A stretch of 64,000 bases of DNA from Tateyamaria omphalii (lineage in GTDB: Bacteria; Pseudomonadota; Alphaproteobacteria; Rhodobacterales; Rhodobacteraceae): the NCBI RefSeq assembly GCF_019802125.1, contig NZ_JAHVHT010000001.1, positions 372,001 through 436,000 on the forward strand, written 5' to 3'. Numbering within the stretch: the stretch's first letter is position 1; each line of letters opens with the position of its first letter. The notes below the pieces were generated by a model. The model had not been told where the DNA came from. It was given only the letters and a program-made list of their open reading frames with translations, and searched no databases. Positions 61,801 to 64,000 of the stretch are shown in pieces. A program made the position numbers and the translations under genes.

Positions 61801-62097
61801 TTGGCTCAGACCATAGGCCCAGTAGGGCACACCGCCAATGAGGCGGATCAGGATGCCCTTGGCGCCTTCGAGGGTCTGTTCGATGTAAGTGTCGACGGAC
61901 AGCGGGTGTTTGAGGCCGACGAGGTTCGCGAGCCGAAGTGTCGGCAGCTTGCCCTCTGCCCGATGATACGCTGCCGCGAAGGCCCCAAGGTCGCTGTCCG
62001 AGAAGGACAGCACCACCAGATCTGCGGGCGTCTGCCCCAGATCGGTGGGTGTCTCGGTCTCTTCGAGCCCGTGGCTTTCGCGGAAGACGACGTGCAT
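58828..62097 (-). CDS. cobN: CobN, cobaltochelatase large subunit
   Basis: A 1089-residue subunit of the ATP-dependent aerobic cobaltochelatase, the porphyrin-binding CobN/BchH family. It shows IRLIGGVPYWAYGLSQVEAL early, the central QPERGHPKARDDDYHDL, HIGAHGTLEWLPGKSVALSD, and the C-terminal YHDATLGDPEVTAFL. It inserts cobalt into hydrogenobyrinic acid a,c-diamide together with the AAA/VWA subunits CobS and CobT, which are not in this window. The length is at the short end for CobN. It lies 12 bases after cobW and is coupled to cobG. Confidence 0.96.
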   Translation of the reverse strand: MHVVFRESHGLEETETPTDLGQTPADLVVLSFSDSDLGAFAAAYHRAEGKLPTLRLANLVGLKHPLSVDTYIEQTLEGAKGILIRLIGGVPYWAYGLSQVEALCRQKGIALAVLPADGRPDPRLDEVSTLPVSTLRRLAHLCDTGGAVAAQAALAQMALASGLYAGPVKGSKALPTVGAWTPEDGVACPLIQIEDDKPLVIVTFYRAYLAAADLSPIEATFKALRKRGFRVLGLFAPSLKAPEPAAWMARQIAHLKPAAIVNATAFSGIGANGTSPLDAGNVPVFQMALATSTRDAWAEAERGLSPADLAMHVVLPEVDGRLFGGVASFKEPQVRDEALQFARYAHAADVQRIDAVADRVKAWTDLAATPAQDRSLALVLSTYPGKDWNMAHAVGLDALASAEAILSDLKDSGHRTDAVPIAPALETETIRWALKDYQAALAHLPRSLQNDLAAAWGSPEEDTDEGHFHFPATRRGNVLIALQPERGHPKARDDDYHDLSRVPRHAYVAFYLWLQGQTEALIHIGAHGTLEWLPGKSVALSDECWPEALTGTMPVIYPFIVNDPGEAAQAKRRIGAVTLGHLPPPMKDSATPDRFIRLETLLDEFSNADGLDPKRRDRLQEDIRAEAQAIGVENDLGLDRASCSAEAITRIDRFVCDIKESQFGDGLHVWGRGAPQGTPYGDGISAETERTALIDALNGKRIPGGPSGSPHRGRRDVLPTGRNLYTTDPRSVPTRAAYAQGVKLAEELVRRHLQEEGDWPRGLIVDLWGSATMRTAGEEFAMALHLLGVKPVWDQGSERVSGIEVLPITDLDRPRIDVTLRVSGLFRDVFPTLSALFSQAVRALAARDEAPDWNPYAGHAATARVYGPAPGSFGLGMGADIETFTDEARTAAGNAWLAASAYALDGTKTVKDEAGIRERVAQADSFVHLQDLPETDILLASDYAAHEAGFAAAQAVTGGEAALYHLDTTQPDRPRARTLPEEIARVVQARATQPDWLAGMMRHGFRGGAEIAATLDHMAAFAHLAGVVGPHLFDAYHDATLGDPEVTAFLQDANPGAYQAMQDQFAALDAAGLWHTRRNSIRASLEAAQ

Positions 62098-62109
62098 CGG
62101 GGGCGGTTC

Positions 62110-63165
62110 CTACTCGGCGGCTGCCGGAACATCCGTCAATGCGGACCGGATCGCTGCCGCATTCACGTCGTCATGTTCGGCAATCACGACCAAACGGCCC
62201 TGCCGCGCTTCGTTCGGACCCCAGGGGCGGTCGAACTGGTGGCGGACGCGGGCGCCGACGGCCTGCACCAGCAGGCGCATGGGTTTGCCGGTGACGGCGG
62301 CGTAGCCTTTGACGCGCAGAATGTTTTGCGACTTTGCCATCGCTTCGATGCGGGCGACGAGTTGGGCGGGGTCGTCCACTTCGGGGATGTCGATGATGAC
62401 GCTTTCGAAGTCGTCATGTTCGTGGTCGTCATGGCCGTCGTGGTGGCTGGGGCGCGCGTCCATGTCGTCTTCGGCGGCGGCTTCGAGACCCAGTACGATG
62501 CGCGGGTCCACGGCGCCTTCGGCGACTTCGACGACAGGCAGGGGACGGGGGGCTTCGGCTTCGATCACGGCCTTGGCCTTGGCGATCCCGTCGGGGCCGG
62601 CGAGGTCGGGCTTGGTCAGCAGGATGATGTCGGCGCAGCTGATCTGGTCTTCGAACACCTCCGAGAGCGGCGTTTCGTGGTCGAGGCTGTCATCGGCTTC
62701 GCGCTGGGCATCGACGGCGGCCACATCGGGGGCGAAACGGCCCGCGGCAACGGCTTCGGCATCGGCCAGCGCGATCACGCCGTCCACGGTGATGCGGCTG
62801 CGGATATCGGGCCAGTCGAAGGCTTTGAGCAGGGGCTTGGGCAGGGCCAAACCGCTGGTTTCGATCAGGATGTGCTCGGGCTGCGGGTCGAGGGCCATGA
62901 GCGCTTCGATTGTCGGGATGAAATCGTCGGCCACGGTGCAGCAGATGCAGCCGTTCGCCAGTTCCATGATGTTTTCGGCGGGGCAATCGGGGATAGCGCA
63001 GGATTTGAGGATGTCGCCATCGACGCCGACGTCGCCAAACTCGTTGACGACCACGGCGAGGCGCTTGCCCTGCGGGTTCTGCATGAGGTGGCGGACAAGA
63101 GTGGTTTTGCCCGAGCCGAGAAAGCCGGTGATGACGGTGACGGGGACTTTGTTCAGGTTTGCCAT
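62110..63165 (-). CDS. cobW: CobW, metal-chaperone GTPase
   Basis: A 351-residue G3E GTPase. It has the P-loop GFLGSGKTTLVRHL, the metal-binding CxCC motif in NGCICCTVADDF, and a His/Asp-rich stretch (DARPSHHDGHDDHEHDDF) followed by the CobW C-terminal domain. It is thought to deliver cobalt to the chelatase under GTP control. The ATG at 63165 starts MANLNKVPVTVITG. It lies one base after the DUF1636 gene and 12 bases before cobN. Confidence 0.95.
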   Translation of the reverse strand: MANLNKVPVTVITGFLGSGKTTLVRHLMQNPQGKRLAVVVNEFGDVGVDGDILKSCAIPDCPAENIMELANGCICCTVADDFIPTIEALMALDPQPEHILIETSGLALPKPLLKAFDWPDIRSRITVDGVIALADAEAVAAGRFAPDVAAVDAQREADDSLDHETPLSEVFEDQISCADIILLTKPDLAGPDGIAKAKAVIEAEAPRPLPVVEVAEGAVDPRIVLGLEAAAEDDMDARPSHHDGHDDHEHDDFESVIIDIPEVDDPAQLVARIEAMAKSQNILRVKGYAAVTGKPMRLLVQAVGARVRHQFDRPWGPNEARQGRLVVIAEHDDVNAAAIRSALTDVPAAAE

Positions 63166-63166
63166 A

Positions 63167-63541
63167 TCAAAACTCCTGCGGGGGGATGCGGGCGATGCAA
63201 TTCTTGCGGAAATGTTCGGGACGTTCGCGCCAGGGGACGAGGCCATCGGGGGTAGCCGCGTATTTGGAGACCCCTTCGACCACCATGTCGGCGTCGCGGT
63301 CTTCCATCAGGTTGCCGTAGACGTATGTCCAGCGGTTTGCGCCACCGCGCACGGCGACGGAGCAGCCGGAGGAGCAGTTGGACAGGCATTCCACGGCCTT
63401 GAGTGTCACGCCCTCGGGCATGGTGCGGCTTGCCAGTTCGGCGTGGAGCGCTTCGCCGGGGCGGGTGCCGTCCTCGGGCACGTCAAGCTCGCGGCGGCAT
63501 TTCACGCAGACCAGCAGTTCCACGGGGGGCAGATCGGCCAT
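63167..63541 (-). CDS. DUF1636 thioredoxin-fold Cys-rich protein linked to cobalamin synthesis
   Basis: A 124-residue protein with a CxxC near the N-terminus (LLVCVKCRREL) and a cysteine cluster ECLSNCSSGCSVAV near residue 55. This matches DUF1636, a thioredoxin-like ferredoxin-fold family often found beside cobW and cobN. It may bind an iron-sulfur cluster or metal; its biochemical role is not established. It is the first gene behind the cobalamin riboswitch, with its stop one base before the cobW start. The frame continues upstream into the riboswitch, but that part is not coding. Confidence 0.88.
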   Translation of the reverse strand: MADLPPVELLVCVKCRRELDVPEDGTRPGEALHAELASRTMPEGVTLKAVECLSNCSSGCSVAVRGGANRWTYVYGNLMEDRDADMVVEGVSKYAATPDGLVPWRERPEHFRKNCIARIPPQEF

Positions 63542-63624
63542 GTTTCTTCCCTGTCGGGGGACGGCATGGCAGATGGCGGGCGGCGCATGGCCGTGGCGTC
63601 CCGACACCCGGCACACCCCGTCCG

Positions 63625-63840
63625 GTTTCGTCTTTCTCTGGCTGGCAGGTCTCCCGGCTTGCGGATCCCGAGGCTTTCGCCTCTGCGGCTGCCCTGCCTT
63701 CCCGGCCTTTGGCCAGTGGCGTGGAGCACCCTTTCCGGTCACGGTCGCGGGGGCGGCTGCGTTTGGACCCCAAGAGGCCCGCGGCATTCCCTTTTCACCC
63801 GCAGCGAACCGCGGGCACCAACACGACCGTAGTGCGGGGC
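63625..63840 (-). promoter_or_regulatory. Cobalamin riboswitch upstream of the DUF1636-cobW-cobN operon
   Basis: Read on the minus strand it contains GAAAAGGGAA, the core GCCGCCCCCGCGACCGTGA, GCCACTGGCC and, near the 3' end, the B12-box variant GCCGGGAGACCTGCC (63644-63658). It occupies most of the 377-base gap before the divergent HAD gene; boundaries are approximate. It should lower expression of the long cob operon when cobalamin is abundant. Confidence 0.95.
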
Positions 63841-63918
63841 GTGACACATAGAGTCAAGCGTGATCGGGATGGTGACGTGACAGCTTCCATTCTATTTTGG
63901 TCGACGAGGGAGCGCGTG

Positions 63919-64000
63919 ATGTCAGAGAAAATCATCGTCTGGGATTTCGACGGCGTGCTGAACGCCAACATCGTTGAGGGCCGGTTTGTCTGGGCCGATA
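63919..64000 (+). CDS. HAD-superfamily hydrolase, 5' end only
   Basis: The frame begins MSEKIIVWDFDGVLN and runs off the window after 27 codons. DFDGVLN is HAD motif I with the nucleophilic aspartate, so a phosphatase-type enzyme is likely. GAGGGA lies about nine bases before the ATG. It is divergent from the cobalamin operon, and no functional link can be judged from the fragment. Confidence 0.75.
   Translation, partial: MSEKIIVWDFDGVLNANIVEGRFVWAD

Noticed and set aside
63542-63847. N-terminal extension of the DUF1636 protein
   Set aside because: The added frame coincides with the cobalamin riboswitch, whose conserved sequence explains this DNA better.

Overview
The window looks like a chromosomal segment of an alphaproteobacterium of the order Rhodobacterales (Roseobacter-type). 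The base composition is GC-rich and genes are densely packed with many 1-4 base stop/start overlaps. It combines a TRAP transporter locus, TamA/TamB, glutathione-dependent formaldehyde dehydrogenase, a urease operon and an aerobic (cobG/cobN/cobF-type) cobalamin cluster. This placement rests on gene content and protein style, not on a marker gene; no rRNA, tRNA, CRISPR array, prophage or insertion sequence was seen.

Layout. 1-6303 is a catabolic locus: the end of a TRAP small permease and the full large permease, an IclR regulator, then a leftward operon (isopropylmalate/tartrate dehydrogenase-like enzyme, Gfo/Idh/MocA oxidoreductase, FadR-type GntR regulator) divergent from a small monooxygenase and a metallo-beta-lactamase-fold hydrolase. 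The divergent promoter carries a symmetric TGTATACA operator. 6460-8898 holds a patatin-like lipase and an MFS transporter. 9028-20326 holds a dipeptide/oligopeptide ABC system (fused ATPases, two permeases, two binding proteins). It is interrupted on the other strand by two tandem paralogous mini-genes, an OmpA-domain protein with a Glu/Ala/Pro repeat tract, and a compositionally different DUF1214-like gene.

20450-27109 holds an RND efflux pump with its adaptor and a divergent TetR regulator, then an AbrB-family membrane protein with a GntR regulator. 27171-35939 holds tamB, tamA and a large ABC-exporter-like protein. That protein's nucleotide-binding domain has lost most catalytic motifs, contains a long insertion and ends in a cyclic-nucleotide-binding domain. 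36153-40874 holds a DUF3307 protein, formaldehyde dehydrogenase (adhC) and an isoquinoline-1-oxidoreductase-type molybdoenzyme pair.

40917-48622 is a leftward urease cluster in the transcribed order ureD, ureA, a 54-residue His-rich membrane protein, ureB, a Tat-exported cyclase, an AhpD-like protein, a 117-residue unknown, ureC, a secreted unknown, a DUF1127 protein, ureE, ureF, ureG. 48720-63541 is the cobalamin cluster. One leftward unit (DUF1636 protein, cobW, cobN, cobG, cobH, cobI, cobJ) lies behind a cobalamin riboswitch. A second (cobL, cobE, cobM, cobB, cobA) starts back-to-back with rightward cobK. A third (a solitary cbiM, then cobF) lies behind another cobalamin riboswitch. Together these cover uroporphyrinogen III to hydrogenobyrinic acid a,c-diamide plus one chelatase subunit; adenosylation, lower-ligand and CobS/CobT genes are not in the window. 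The right edge holds the start of a HAD-family gene.

The best leads for something undescribed are the degenerate ABC/cNMP-binding protein, the tandem EWCTGA mini-proteins inside the peptide-transporter locus, a palindromic block that appears inserted in frame in cobL, an RND pump lacking the usual proton-relay residues, and the accessory genes embedded in the urease operon.
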